From: Cryptomeria japonica
Taxonomy: Eukaryota > Streptophyta > Pinopsida > Cupressales > Cupressaceae
DNA: 64,000 bases
Direction: 5' to 3'
Assembly: GCF_030272615.1 (NCBI RefSeq)
Contig: NC_081410.1
Coordinates: 186,107,619 to 186,171,618, forward strand
Made by a program: the position numbers and the translations under genes. Below are positions 45,464 through 57,086 of this stretch, one piece after another (position 1 is the first letter of the stretch; each line of letters starts with the position of its first letter). The notes under the pieces were generated by a model. It was not told the origin of the DNA. It ran no database searches and worked only from the letters and a program-made list of their open reading frames with translations.

Positions 45464-46596
45464 GCCCCCCCTGAAATCTTTCTCTCTCAGCCCCCCATGC
45501 CTACTCCTCAGCAGCTTGCGGCCCTATCTATGGCTTTCCCTACATTGTTCCAATATCCCCATGAGGGTTTTGTTATAGCCACCATGTCCCTACCTGCTTA
45601 CACCTCAGTTTTTTCCTTATTAGCGGTCTCCCCTAATTTAACTCTATCTGCCTCTCCCAATGCTTCCCGCTCCCTATCCAAGGGCAAAGGCAAAACCCCC
45701 ACTAAATGCAAACGCATTGTCTTTGATGACAATTATTCCTTTGAGGATGTTGAGAACAATAATCCTTCCCCTGATTCTGAGGGTAAAAGGAAATCCTCCA
45801 GGCTTGCTTCCAAAATCTGCAAAAAGAAGACCTCAGTGATCGAGAATATGGACTCTGAGGAGGACCTCATTGGGGACAAGGAGGAAGAGGACCCTAATAC
45901 CACTATGGGGTTCCCTAATGGGGATGTTGTGGATGTGAATATGACTAGGGACCCCATGATTTTGACCACTGTTGGTGCCACTGACATGAGTAACTTTGAA
46001 ATGCAAACCCAAGACCCCATTGATGTTAAGGATACGACTCCTATGAACACGGGCACTGAGGGTCTTATGGGTGTGGAAATCTCTGATAGCAAAGCCCTGG
46101 ACTCTTGTAACGTGGACCCGGAGTTAAAAATGGTTGAACAAGTGATGCAATCTATCCCTTTGTTGGGCCTGGTCAATGATAGTGATAACTCCCTTGCTGG
46201 TGGTGTGCCCAAAGAGACCGAAGAGACTATGGATGACATGGCTGTTGAGAACCCCCAGGATGTCTCTACTCTTCAACAAATGGAAAAGTTGAGCATGGAT
46301 GTGTTGGACATCATACAGAGAATTGAAAACCTAGGCCCTATGCTTGATTTGTACACTATCAAGGAGGATGTCAACCGGCTCAAGAACAAGTTGGAGGCTT
46401 GGGAAGCCAAAATGGTGGGCCTAAACAAATTCCATGTGTAGGTTTTACACAGCTCTGCGCTCACCCTCTCTTTGTTGAGGGAACGTTCTGTGGACACTAA
46501 GGAGGACAAGAAGGAGGCTAGGGACCTCTACAAGTTCCTATCCAATGAATGGAACAATGCTATGGATGCCACTGGGGTACGCAAGGCACCCCAATA
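45464..46596 (+). pseudogene. Unrecognised ORF J, part 2
   Basis: A 314-residue open frame (ATG 45497) ends at TAG 46439-46441 and continues in frame to TAG at about 46595. The N terminus is Pro/Ser-rich; then come a basic patch (KRKSSRLASKICKKK), a long acidic region and a C-terminal helical region (VLDIIQRIENLGPMLDL, LKNKLEAWEAKM). It lies directly after the copia insertion that splits J from 36809-37755, one base out of frame with part 1. The basic-acidic layout may be nuclear or nucleic-acid binding, but that is a guess. Confidence 0.5.
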
Positions 46597-47640
46597 GTTT
46601 GTTTTTTCTATTTTCTAATGTTTTTTCTGATTTCTAAAGACTTGGTTCCTTTTTGCTGATAGTTGATGTCAATTGTTGTTATAGTGATGTTTTTGCACTA
46701 TGATTTTTAATAGTTTTGCTATGTAAAGGGCCAGTGCCCTTGTTCTCACTGCTTTATTAATAAAAAAGAAACGTCACTTTTTAAAGTGGACATATACAAA
46801 GATGGAATTAAAGAGAGCATGCACAAGTTTCAAAATTAAACAAAATATGCTCACATGCCTATAAACCAATAAATGTGGTGGTGAAATTGATTCTTTTTTT
46901 TTTGTTTATGCATATGATAGTAAGTCGTAAATGATTAAATTTAAGTTTGTAATTAAATGAAACTAAAATTTATAAGATTAACTTTATAAATTATATTTTA
47001 TTTAAAAGGTTTTTTTTTATTGAGGCTATTATGTATACACAGCCATGGACTATGTATACACAGCCACAAACTGTGTATTACACAGTCACGTGGACTGTGT
47101 AAAAAAAAAAATTTAATGTATTTTTTTAATTTATATGTTTTATTAAATTTTTATTTTATTTTTAATTTTAAACAATAAGTATACTACAACCCTTGTTACT
47201 GTGTATATATGTGAAAGTATGTACACAGTATATACTAAAATAAAAAATAAAAATATCTAATCTTTTTTTTTAAATATATAGTAAATATATAACCAAAAAA
47301 ATGTATTTTTATTTTAAATAATTCAAAAAAGAAAATATAAGATGTATATTTATTGTATATACTTCCTACAACCTACAAGTAGTAAGTTAACAAAATCTAA
47401 CAAATTATATATTAAAAAACATCTCTCGACTATTTTAGACACAACCGTAAGATTATTTTTGTGATTTGGGGTTATTTGTAAAAGTTGACCACCAAGACCC
47501 CTTAAAAAAGGCCCCTTTAACCTACAATATTAGACTCACAAAAAATCAAAAGAACATGCGTTAGTAGTATCGATTCACATTGGGTTCACCAAAATGAATG
47601 CATGTAAATGTAACAAAAGGAATATGCATAAACTTAGTCT
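46597..47640. other. No gene; AT-rich spacer with a LINE-like tail and CTGTGTA inverted repeats
   Basis: 46740-46770 reads like a plant LINE tail (GCTTTATTAATAAAAAAG). 47031-47110 and 47199-47228 contain CTGTGTA/TACACAG inverted repeats similar in style to the Ty3 LTR hairpins, within very AT-rich DNA. Nothing else is recognisable. Confidence 0.5.
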
Positions 47641-47983
47641 TATTGCAAGATAGGGTTATCGTTGCACCAAAAGATCGACCTGTCAAAGCTCAATACAACC
47701 ACTATACTTATAGAATCCACATGAGGTTGTTAAACCATGTTGCAAATCCTCATGAGGGACACTAGTCCACTACCAACAATCCCCTCCCAACGTCACTCAT
47801 CACGGCCTGCATGATTTGAACCTGTGACCAAGCTCTGATACCACTTGTTGCAAGCTAGGGTTGCCATTGCACCAAAAGATCGACCTATCAATGCCCGATA
47901 CAACCACTAGAATTATAGAATCCACATGAGGTTGTTAAACCATGTCATAAATCCCCATGAGGGACGTTGACCCACTACCAACA
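47641..47983 (-). mobile_element. TRIM element (miniature LTR retrotransposon), TSD AGTCT
   Basis: Two 138-bp terminal repeats (47641-47778 and 47846-47983) flank a 67-bp centre. The centre has a minus-strand PBS TGGTATCAGAGC (plus 47832-47843), two bases from the LTR, and a purine tract GGGAGGGGAT at 47779-47788. AGTCT flanks both sides (47636-47640, 47984-47988). The total is 343 bp with no coding capacity, the defining structure of plant TRIMs, which must be moved by proteins supplied in trans. Confidence 0.95.
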
Positions 47984-47988
47984 AGTCT

Positions 47989-48439
47989 ATTCAAACAAAC
48001 ACATGCAAACCTCAAAATGATAAATAGCTTGATATGTTGATGATGGGTTGGATTTGGTTGCTTATTAATCTAGCATCATGACGGCATGATGTAGATGATT
48101 GAATGATAAACTTGATAGCATAAGGATAGCATATGAAGAGATAGTTAAAATGCGAGAAGAGGCCTCCATTTATAGATTTTTTAATTTGAAATGAAGGGTG
48201 GAGATCAAAAGATGATGAAGGGATAGGATTGAATGTGAGAGGAGAGGACAAGTGGTAGATCCAAGAGATTTATCCATAAAGGCATTCCTTGACTCCACAC
48301 TCCTCAAGGTCATAAGGAAGATATCCCAAGTACATTGGGAAGAGAAACAAGGAATTACAAATTCCTTGGAAATAGGAAGTCTTGGAAGAATGAAGGATAA
48401 AAGGAATTAAAAATTCCTTGGGAAGAGGGGGCATGGGGA
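47989..48439. other. No gene seen; sequence upstream of element F
   Basis: GAT-rich sequence with a TATA-like ATTTATAGATT (about 48170) and two AATTCCTTGG repeats (48368 and 48411). Element F appears 5'-truncated, as no LTR of its family is found here. Confidence 0.4.
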
Positions 48440-49615
48440 GATTCAAGAAATTCTAATAGCTTAAGGAAGATCCTGAATCTGAAATCCATGGAGATGAGTC
48501 TACAAAAACAACTTGAAGTAGCACTTGAGGACTATGATGTTGAAAGGATGAAGAACTTGAAATTGCAAGATGAATTGAACTCTTTAAAGGAATTCATTCT
48601 TACCTTGTAGGAGAGACTGATATCTATTCAAGATAAAATAAAGGAACTTTTACAAAATCTAGATGATGAAGAGAAGGATGCCCTTAAGGAACAATGTCAG
48701 AAGCTAAGTTAGGAGAATGGTGTCATGAAGAATGAAATGCAAGCCATGACTATGAGGATGTCCAAGGAGATTGAAAACCTGAATAAGAATGAAGAAAATC
48801 TTGGCAGATCTCTAAAAGATAGATCTGAGGAATGCATTAGGTTGGTGCATGAGAATGATGCGTTGAGAACTGAGCTAGTGCAATCACAGAATAATGAGCA
48901 AGATCTGGAAAGGATGATGTCAATCCTAAGAAGTGATTTGGATGCTACAAATGAATACAAAGAAAAGTTTAGGTTCAGTTCTACAAGGCTTAATGAACTA
49001 TTGAAGGATCAAAGAGACACTGGATATACTAGAGGTCTTGGATTTGAGCATGGATAAAGCTCTGATACTGCAAATCATGTAAATCCACTAGACAATCAGA
49101 ATCAAAAATCACCATTAAGGAAACCAAATGCACATAAATTTAATGGTAGATGTTTTGTTTGTAATAAGTTTAGTCATAGAGAAAGTCAATGTAAAAATAG
49201 AGCAAATCAAAATAATAATGTTGTTCCTAGTCAATGTTCAAAATATAATAAGTATGGTCATAAGACAAAAGATTGTAGAATGAATGTGAGATATCATGCA
49301 TGTGGAAAGTTTGGGCATATGGCTAATGAATGTAGATCGAATAATGGTCAAGGAATCAACAAGGCAATTCAGAAGAACAATGTTACTTGCTATACATGCA
49401 ACAAAATAGGACATATTGCTAAATATTGCTGAAGCAAGAACAATCTGGTGGGAAATTATGAAGAAGGAAAATAGAAAGTTGATGATATCCGGAAGGAGCA
49501 TGAGAGGAAATGGGTTAGGAAATCTAAAGATCAACCAGTAGAGACAATCAACTCAATTACTCAAATGGCAGAGCCAAATGTTCCTACATCAGCAAGAAAC
49601 TTATCCAGTAACTAA
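48440..49615 (+). pseudogene. Element F gag-like protein: coiled coil and four zinc knuckles
   Basis: The coiled-coil region (48490-49057) includes KNEMQAMTMRMSKEIEN and ENDALRTELVQSQNN. Knuckles follow: CFVCNKFSHRESQC, a degenerate one (CSKYNKYGHKTKDC), a third (ACGKFGHMANEC) and CYTCNKIGHIAKYC, at about 49155-49430. A TGA follows the last knuckle. Stops are mostly TAG. The repeated CCHC fingers indicate RNA/DNA binding. Confidence 0.75.
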
Positions 49616-49984
49616 GGCATTAGCCTTAGGGGGAGGCAAATTATTGACAGATCTTGCATTGCCTTGGTAGAGGTCTGAAAGCTTGTTTCAGATCTTGGTG
49701 AAGACAGTCTGAAGATTCACTGGTATTGAGATAATAGATTTCTATTCCGGTATCTTATGTTGACATGCATTAATGTCAATGAGAAATTAGGGGTTTTGCA
49801 AAATACAAGGAAAATGCTAGTTCATTTTTTATCACATAACATTCAGTGTGAAACAAAGAGAATTCAAGGCAATTCAAGGTGATCAAAATCATTTCAAGTG
49901 AATTCTAGTGCATTCACAGCGGATTTTCAAAATCTTTCATCAATGAAGGTTGTGAGGTATTTTATCAGTTTTTGAGCTATCATT

Positions 49985-50827
49985 TATTTGCAATGGCTTT
50001 TGGATCATCTTCCACTCCAGCAGCTGTGGCTACCCCTATTGTTGTTGACATCAAGGACCATCCACGCCCTGTTTTCAAGAAATGCCCTCAGATTGCGAAG
50101 GTCAATGATTCAATTGGCACTTTTTCTAGGGTTCCTGAAAGATTTTTATTTGTCAAGGATGTTTGTGCATACATTCACTGCACTTTGGAGGATTTGGGTT
50201 TTATTGAGATCAAGAACATGTATATTGACACCTTGCTGAACTAGGATGGGTTGATGAAGCCAGAATTTCAAATTATGAAGGATCAGGGTTTTATCGACAT
50301 TTTGGAGATGCTGAAATTTGAAGATGAATTGATCTGGGATGTACTGAGCCGAGTTCATGGCAAATTCATATGGCTAGATCAGCCCCACAAGATCACTAAG
50401 GAGGCTATTCACGTGATCACCGGTTTACCCTAGACTGGTCCAACCCCTGGAAGGAAGAAGATATCTAACAATGAGGTGGAGAAGTTAACTGGTGCAACAT
50501 TTAACAACTGGTCAACAAGAATTAGCACTATCAGAGACAAAGCAGTTCAATTTGCAAGCATGATCATCAGTTATAAGGTAATCCAATCAAATTGGTTGAA
50601 CTTTGTTTCCAATTCATGCATTTTCTATGCTCACAAAATGATTAAGGAGAATGAAAAGATAGATCTATGTCAATGGATGTGTGATGAGTTAATTATAAAC
50701 TTAGGGAAGATTAAGGGTGAGAAAAATGGTAGTTTTTGGTATGGCAATCTTGTTGTCTTTTTAATGCTTTTCTTTCTGAATGAGTTACCTCGAACTGGTA
50801 AGACCCAATGGGCATTTGATATACTAG
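49985..50827 (+). pseudogene. Element F unknown ORF, N-terminal part
   Basis: 49985-50433 and 50476-50827 read through TAG at 50242-50244 (after MYIDTLLN) and at 50431-50433 (after ITGLP). Motifs: VFKKCPQIAKVNDS, FVKDVCAYIHCTLED, RVHGKFIWLDQPHKIT, SYKVIQSNWLNF and FFLNELPRTGKTQWA. It is homologous by position and sequence to element M (31456-31967 and 24465-24694). No enzyme signature; unknown function. It is interrupted by solo LTR B. Confidence 0.65.
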
Positions 50828-52076
50828 TGTAAAGCGGAAAAATCGCGATCGAACCCTAGTTGCTCTCCCCTCTTCCAACTCCAAGGAGAGAGAAGGGAGG
50901 TTCGCTAGGATTCGAAGGTTTTCACTTAGGGGGGAGACTTTACATTCAAAAGAGGGGTTGAAACCCACAAGATCCAATCCCACGCAATGCAAGATTGGAT
51001 GCTAAATGAGTTTCAAGGGTTAAGACAGCAAGGCTACCCTCTTTTGTAAAGAATGTGCATAGGAGAATTAAGCTAGGAATGCATAGAAAGTGACAAAGAT
51101 TCGCTTATAAACTGAGATAGGAATACAGTATGAAGCTGCGGACCTGGAATTAGCAGTAAAATGTCAATACGGCGCTGTCCTGCAAATTTGAGCAAAAGTT
51201 GTCGGGACGATGGCGCCCGGCGCCACGGTCCTCCGAAAAATCCGCGAAATGAAGGGGGATCTGTTCGTCTCTGCACAAGGATTCCAGATCTTCAATCTCA
51301 GCCGTGTACCTACAACCTACACACAGAAAAGCGAAGATGATTGGGAGGTTAGGGATTAGGGGTTTGCCTTTAGGTCAAACCCCGGTTTTGGAATTAACCA
51401 AGAAATGAGCAAGAGCTGTAAATGTAAATGACTGTAAAACAAGTTCTAATACCTTGTTCTAAGGATGTTTGTATCCTTATGTGCGAAGGTTTAGATGTTG
51501 TATGTTGTAGTAGTATGTAGTAAGTGATCTCCTCTTCAATGGTTGAATCCTTGTCTTGAATGCAACACTTAGCCTTGAATGGAGACTTGGAATGAATGCT
51601 TGAATGCTTGAATGCTTGAGTATAGTTTCCATGCCTTTTTCATCATGTATGTCTCTTTTTATCTCAATGAGAGAGAAAAATGTAGTTTATATACTTGTCA
51701 ATTAGGGCTGATAGACTAATTTTCCCAACCTTAGGCCGACCAGGAAAGTTAATTTCCAAATTGCAAGCAAAAAGACCCGAGACCCCTTAGGAGACTGGGC
51801 CCAAAATAGGACCCAAGGACCAGGGCGCTGGGCGCCATGGTCCTGGGGACCAGGGCGCTGGGCGCCCTGGTCCTGAGGGACCAGGGCGCTGGGTGCTCTG
51901 GTCCCACCTCCCAGCACATCAGGGTGCAAGGAGGTTCAGGCCAGGGTACTTGAAAAATGCAGTTTTTGGTGTCGTGAGCAAGTTTTGGGGTCTCCATTCA
52001 GGTTGCGTGTTGCGTCGCCATCGTGAAGACCGAAATGCAGTCGAAATTGCAAGTGTCACAATTTTAGGATGCTACA
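50828..52076 (-). mobile_element. Solo LTR B, TSD ACTAG, in element F
   Basis: Plus-strand ends are TGTAAAGCGG and ATGCTACA. ACTAG is at 50823-50827 and 52077-52081. 1249 bp, minus orientation, same family as solo LTR A. Three GGACCAGGGCGC hairpin units lie at about 51817-51904. Confidence 0.94.
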
Positions 52077-52081
52077 ACTAG

Positions 52082-53735
52082 TAGAAAAGCAAATCATATA
52101 TTCTATAAGGAATATGGGATAGGATATGGACTCCATTCTTTGGGGTTATTTCAAATCATTTCAGAAGGCAATGAAGAAGAGAGAAATAGTTCCAAAGCAT
52201 ATAGTTGACAAATATTCAACTGAAATCTATTTTATGGTAAAGAAGGATGAAACACTGATGAAGGCAGTGCAACCAAGGAAGATCTAGATAACAGAAATGG
52301 GCTATGAGTTAGATGTTGAGATCTTGGACTTATATGCCAAGACTCATATTGATGCCCCGGTTGATGAAGCAGAGAAAGCCTTTAGGACTACAAAGCAAAA
52401 AGAAACTGAAGTTGAAATTGGATTCAGTAAGAAGAAAAGGGAAGGAAAGATCAAGAAGGTTGGGGAAGTTGTACAGAAGATGTCCTTTGGATAAAGTAGA
52501 TTATAGGACTAGTTGAAGGATCTTCTCTGGCATTAGTTCAGGTTCCACCAGCAGCAACAATCGGCAAGGGTGTAGTAAAGAGGAAGAAATCAAAGACTTA
52601 TATTGCCCCTGTTATATCCAGTTTTGATACTGATGTTGTGCCCTCATAGATTCCCAAAAATTTTATTAGGATACCAAGGAAGAAGGCTAAGGAAGTAAAG
52701 AAGAAGAAAGTAAAGGTTACCCCTCTGGCAACACCAAAAAAAAATTTGAAGGAGAGGAATCCCACATAGAAGAGGGAACTGGTTAAGGAGTCTACTTCTA
52801 CTCCTGACAAGAAGAAGAAATCAGATGTAGATATAGCTCTCGAATCTGGTATGAGTAGTGAAGTCATTCCTCCTCTTTCAGTTGTTGAGTTGATTGATCA
52901 AATAACTAAAGATGGAATTTTGAGTAATATATAATATTACTATGTATATATGGATGATAAGGAGCAAATAGAGATAGAGGAATCAATTTTGTTGTACTTA
53001 GATATATATAAGAAAGCACTTTTAGAGATTGAAAAATAGATACCGGCATATTTGTATAGTAAACTAGATGCTAGAAGATTATCTATGGTTGAAGAGGATA
53101 GACACATAAAGATACATGAGTTGTTAATTGTTTGTGGTGTTATAACTAATGAATAGATGCAACAGTGTTTAGAGTTTGTAAATAAATCAATTTTTTGATG
53201 CAAACACCGGCATGTGAGTCTCATGGTAGGTAGAGTGAATGAGATAGTTAAGGAGACATATGAGGCTTGGGTAAAATTCTTTGTAGATAAACCTGGATTC
53301 TTTACATCATCGAAAGTCTCTCAAATGTGTAGCACTCCAGACATCCCGATAGATGATAAGGGGAAAGGCATATTGGGAATGGATACATTGGTTTTTTATC
53401 AAAAAATGACTAAGGATATTCCTTTGGTAGAACCACTTGTACCTAATATAGAGATACTGGTAGATAACATTGAAACTGTACAGGATAAGAATGATATATC
53501 GGAACAAATCATTTTGAATATAGAGGTTATTGATGTGGAAACAGAAAATAAGCAGGTTGAGGATATTGAACCTTTGACACCAAATGTACATACTGAAGAG
53601 GTTAAGGTTGAAAAGGTTACTGCACCAAGTGGTGAAGCCACTGGTGCAAGTCATGAGATTGAATCCTCCGAGAAGATTTTGGATAGTGATTCATTGTTGG
53701 CACTTGACTCATCTGGTCAAGTTGATTTTGCATAG
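52082..53735 (+). pseudogene. Element F unknown ORF, central part
   Basis: Begins with YFMVKKDETLMKAVQP (like M VNNDECLMEAVQP), then a Lys/Thr-rich stretch, YVYMDDKEQIEIEES..LYLD, LYSKLDARRLSM and LMVGRVNEIVKETYE, and an acidic tail. Several stops. The same blocks occur in M (23053-24282). Confidence 0.6.
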
Positions 53736-54530
53736 AAGAATATTTATCAGGTGAGCAATTTTCAATTGATGTATGTTGCAACTCAGAAGTTAAGGAAGGA
53801 AGGGACTAAAGACAAGCAGGTTATTGAGAAGGTCATTCCAGTTTTGCAATAGCTTGCACCAGAATATAAGGTAGATCAGATTGGAAGCCCATCCGACAAA
53901 CTGAAAGGTTTGACAAAGCATATTTCCAAAGAGTTTGAAACTCTTCAATAGGTATCAAACTGGCAATTGATTGAGCGGTATAATGCAGCTCGGAAGGTGA
54001 CTTGTGATAGCATGATTTCATCTGATGGGGCTAAGTTGACAGATGAGATAACAAAGATTGATATGGCTCTAAATGAGTGTAACAATATATATAGGTCCTA
54101 TACTAACACCGGCAAACTAATAACAAACTTTGAGGTGAAATTGAAGGCGAAAAAAGCTCGGTTAGAACATTTGGCTAACAATTTTGATGGTACTCAGACA
54201 TTGACCAATACCCTTGATGGTCAGATTTTGATAATAGAGTGAGATTTCTAGATTAGAGAAGGACATGGATAGACTAATCTGGCATGCAAAGGAATTAAGA
54301 GGTTTGGTGAGTCCCTGGTTGAACACTATGTTACTTCACAAGAGGGAAAGCATGGAGTTAATGAATAAACCTACTCTAGCAGACCTATTAGAAGAAGAGC
54401 TTCATGCATATAGTCTTAATGGTTTTGTATCCATTTTGAGCACATTGAAGACAGGTTGGGATGCATACTTAGGATTTTTGAAGAATTCTTACCTAGATAT
54501 TTTCAAGTACATCTAGATCTGGTAATCACA
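53736..54530 (+). pseudogene. Element F unknown ORF, C-terminal part
   Basis: Frames 53967-54242 and 54265-54516 with helix-rich content (DEITKIDMALNECNNIY, VKLKAKKARLEHLANNFDG) are placed just before the polypurine tract, as in M and H. Confidence 0.55.
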
Positions 54531-54634
54531 TTTTGGCTTGTACAAAATTTCATTTCTTATTCTTTTTTTCCCCGGTCTTTGGCATTGTTGTGAAAGGGGG
54601 AGAGGTTGATGTGAAAAATGTCTTGGGACATAAG

Positions 54635-55430
54635 TGTTGGAAAATGCACACTCCAATGAGATATTGTAGGTGATTGAAGGTTTTGTCATTGATAGAAACC
54701 TTACAATCCTATGACACAGGCAATACAATTTACCGACACCAGCAAAGATAGACTCTACACCAGCATAGAGACCACCAGCAGTAAAAGGAAGCATACCGGC
54801 ACAAAAGCCGACAGGAATTTTGTTTGTAATATATTTTGTTAATTATTGTAAAATCATTGTAAGCCAACTTGGCAAGTTGTAAAATGACTCTTATATATAA
54901 GAGATCATTGTAGAACATTTTGTAGTAGAAGGAAGAAAATATATAGGCGGAATAAGGTAGACCTATTATGCGAATTATAGGTTAAGGGTTTATGTATGAA
55001 GCAGAGCTATAAACCGGTACTGGATTTGGCATAGTAGATGCTATTTTGTAGTATAAGACATTGGATTTATATAATCCATTTTGTAAGTCAGTGAGACTTC
55101 CCATTTTGTAATTGAGCAGTGAGCTCTAGGCACTTGGCCTTCCTACATGTGCAGGCCCCTATTGTAGTAGTAATATTCTCTTATTGGTCAGTAAGTGAAT
55201 ATTGTGGATCACAAATCCCACCGAGGTTTTTCCCACACTGGGTTTCCTCGTTAAACTACTGTGTTATGGTGTGTTTTTCATGTGGTTGTTGTTATCTCTA
55301 TTTATTGCATTATTTCTTGTTTACCGGTATACGGTATTGATATGCTTTACATGTTTTAAGTTAAGAAAATATTTTAACCAGTTAGATACTGATTCACGCC
55401 CCCCTCTAAGTATCTGTGGGAATCCCAACA
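54635..55430 (+). repeat. 5' LTR of element G
   Basis: Starts TGTTGGAAAATGC and ends AATCCCAACA, with a PBS-like ATTGATATCAAAGC directly after it (55431). Same family as solo LTRs C and D. The last 50 bp holds the C-run hairpin (55385-55416). The 5' target bases are ATAAG; the partner is outside the window. Confidence 0.88.
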
Positions 55431-55889
55431 ATTGATATCAAAGCTTGGTCCTCTATTTTCAGAAGCCTAACAGCTTGAGGAAGATCTTGACACCAGTAGA
55501 GATGGAAAACTTGATGAAGCAATTAGAAGTAGCTCTCTCAGACTATGATGCCAAAAAATTGAAAAATATCAAACTTGAATATGATCTAAAAGTTGCACAG
55601 GATATTATTCAAGCACTTCAAGAAAATCTTACCATTATGAGAAACAAGAGAAGAGAACTTTGTGAAAAGATGCAAAATGAGAATGATGAAAAGGAAACTC
55701 TTAGTGATCTGATGAATAAGCTAAAACAAGAAAACATGACAACAAAGAATGAGATGCAGGATATGACTATGAGATTTTGTAAAGAAATTGAAGATAGGAA
55801 GAAGAATGAAGAAGACTTGACTAGAAGACTAAATGATGCTGCACATGAAAACACTAGACTTAGTTATGAAAATGATATGTTGAAGACAA
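55431..55889 (+). pseudogene. Element G leader and coiled-coil gag-like fragment
   Basis: PBS-like site, leader motif AGAAGCCTAACAGCTTGAGG (55461-55480), then a 150-residue open frame that is nearly all heptad-like (ALSDYDAKKLKNIKLEYDL, KNEMQDMTMRFCKEIED, ENDMLKTML). It shares a core with F and M. It is cut at 55889 by element H. Confidence 0.75.
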
Positions 55890-57074
55890 TGTTAGGCCCA
55901 ATATGGAAAGCTAATGTACTGAGAGGGGAGGGGTGAATCAGTACTTCATATCTTTTCTTCAACAATAACTTTACTGTTAAGCATAAACCAAAAACTGCTA
56001 TAACATAATATAATACTAAAACAAATAAATAACAATCATACATGATTCACTCCATAACACATATATTTTGGTTATGCAGAAACTCTTGGTTAGATAGAAA
56101 AACTGTGGTGGGGATGTCACCCACAACATCACTACTGCAATAATAAATGTTGCTTGATTAGAGCTACATGTTTAGCTATTTTTCATAGCTTACTCTGTTA
56201 GAAGTATCAAGATCTTTAGATCTACCTTGCTAAAGGATTTTACAACACTTATTCTAAATGTTGCACCTGGTTAAAGGCTTTACAATTTATAGACTTTGTT
56301 AGAGTCTTTTACCCTATTAAAGGTTTCTCTTACAACTCAAAATATTACAATCAAAATCTTACAAAATATCTACAACTTCACATTTGAAATGTTATAGCAG
56401 ATTCTATGTGCTCAAAATGAAATTAACTTGCTTATAGCATACCTTGGTAAATCATAAATTAACTTGGTAAACCTTTCTATTTACTCTGTTCCTTGACTGT
56501 TCTTTGAAATCCTTCTCGGTGACCTCTGTGTATCTCTGTCATTCGTAGCAGTCATAACACTCAGTGCTTTCCCATGATTTTTCTTTTCACATATGTCTTG
56601 CTTCTCACACATATATTTGATCCTCAATTCATGTTGTATAAAAAGATCTCTTGTAACGGTGATCTGTTCATGCTTCAATCTTACAAACATGATTCATTAA
56701 ATGAATAACCATACAAAATATTCATTGGATAGATATCCTCAAAATCATATAAAATCTATAAGTGCAATTTCCAATGTGTTAACGATTTCTTGTTCCTCGA
56801 TCTTTGTAACACGTTTCCCATATGTGTCTAGGTTCAATGAATCTGGTAACACATTTCACTCGGTGTGTATTAACTCGGTATACCATCTTTGTTGCTTGGT
56901 AGTCATAGAACATTACTCGGTAGATAGCTCAGTGTATACTACACTTTGTGACTTGTAACTTCTATAACCGACTGCTCTATGCTTACCGACTGAATATTTC
57001 GATAGTAATAACCAACTAGAGTATATAGAATGACTTTGGACATAAAACTAATGACAACTTAGTAAATAGTAACA
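55890..57074 (-). repeat. 3' LTR of element H
   Basis: 1185 bp, plus-strand ends TGTTAGGCCC and AATAGTAACA. The ACTGAG-G-run-TGAATCAGT hairpin is at 55917-55944. Confidence 0.85.
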
Positions 57075-57086
57075 ATCTCCCCTTTT
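57075..57086 (-). other. Polypurine tract of element H
   Basis: The minus strand reads AAAAGGGGAGAT, directly before TGTTACTATT. Confidence 0.85.

Larger units (their letters stand above)
48440..54634 (+). mobile_element. Pol-less retroelement F, plus strand, 5'-truncated
   Basis: Starts with a leader-like CTTAAGGAAGATCC and a coiled-coil gag-like region, then four CCHC knuckles, a long unknown ORF and a C-terminal coiled coil. It ends at a polypurine tract (GTGAAAGGGGGAGAG, 54589-54603) followed by 29 bp that may be the start of its own LTR, cut by element G at 54635. Solo LTR B is inserted at 50828. Order and motifs match element M. No pol is found. Confidence 0.75.

Noticed and set aside
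45733-46239. 168-residue minus-strand ORF opposite ORF J
   Set aside because: Shadow of the plus-strand J frame; no motif of its own.
47641-47983. Simple tandem duplication in place of a TRIM
   Set aside because: Equal 138-bp repeats with TG/CA-type ends, a PBS and purine tract in the right places and a matching AGTCT duplication fit a TRIM.
54635-55430. LTR as the intact 3' LTR of element F
   Set aside because: The polypurine tract of F is 30 bp away, and a PBS, leader and gag of another subfamily follow, so it is better read as the 5' LTR of G inserted in F. Not fully excluded.
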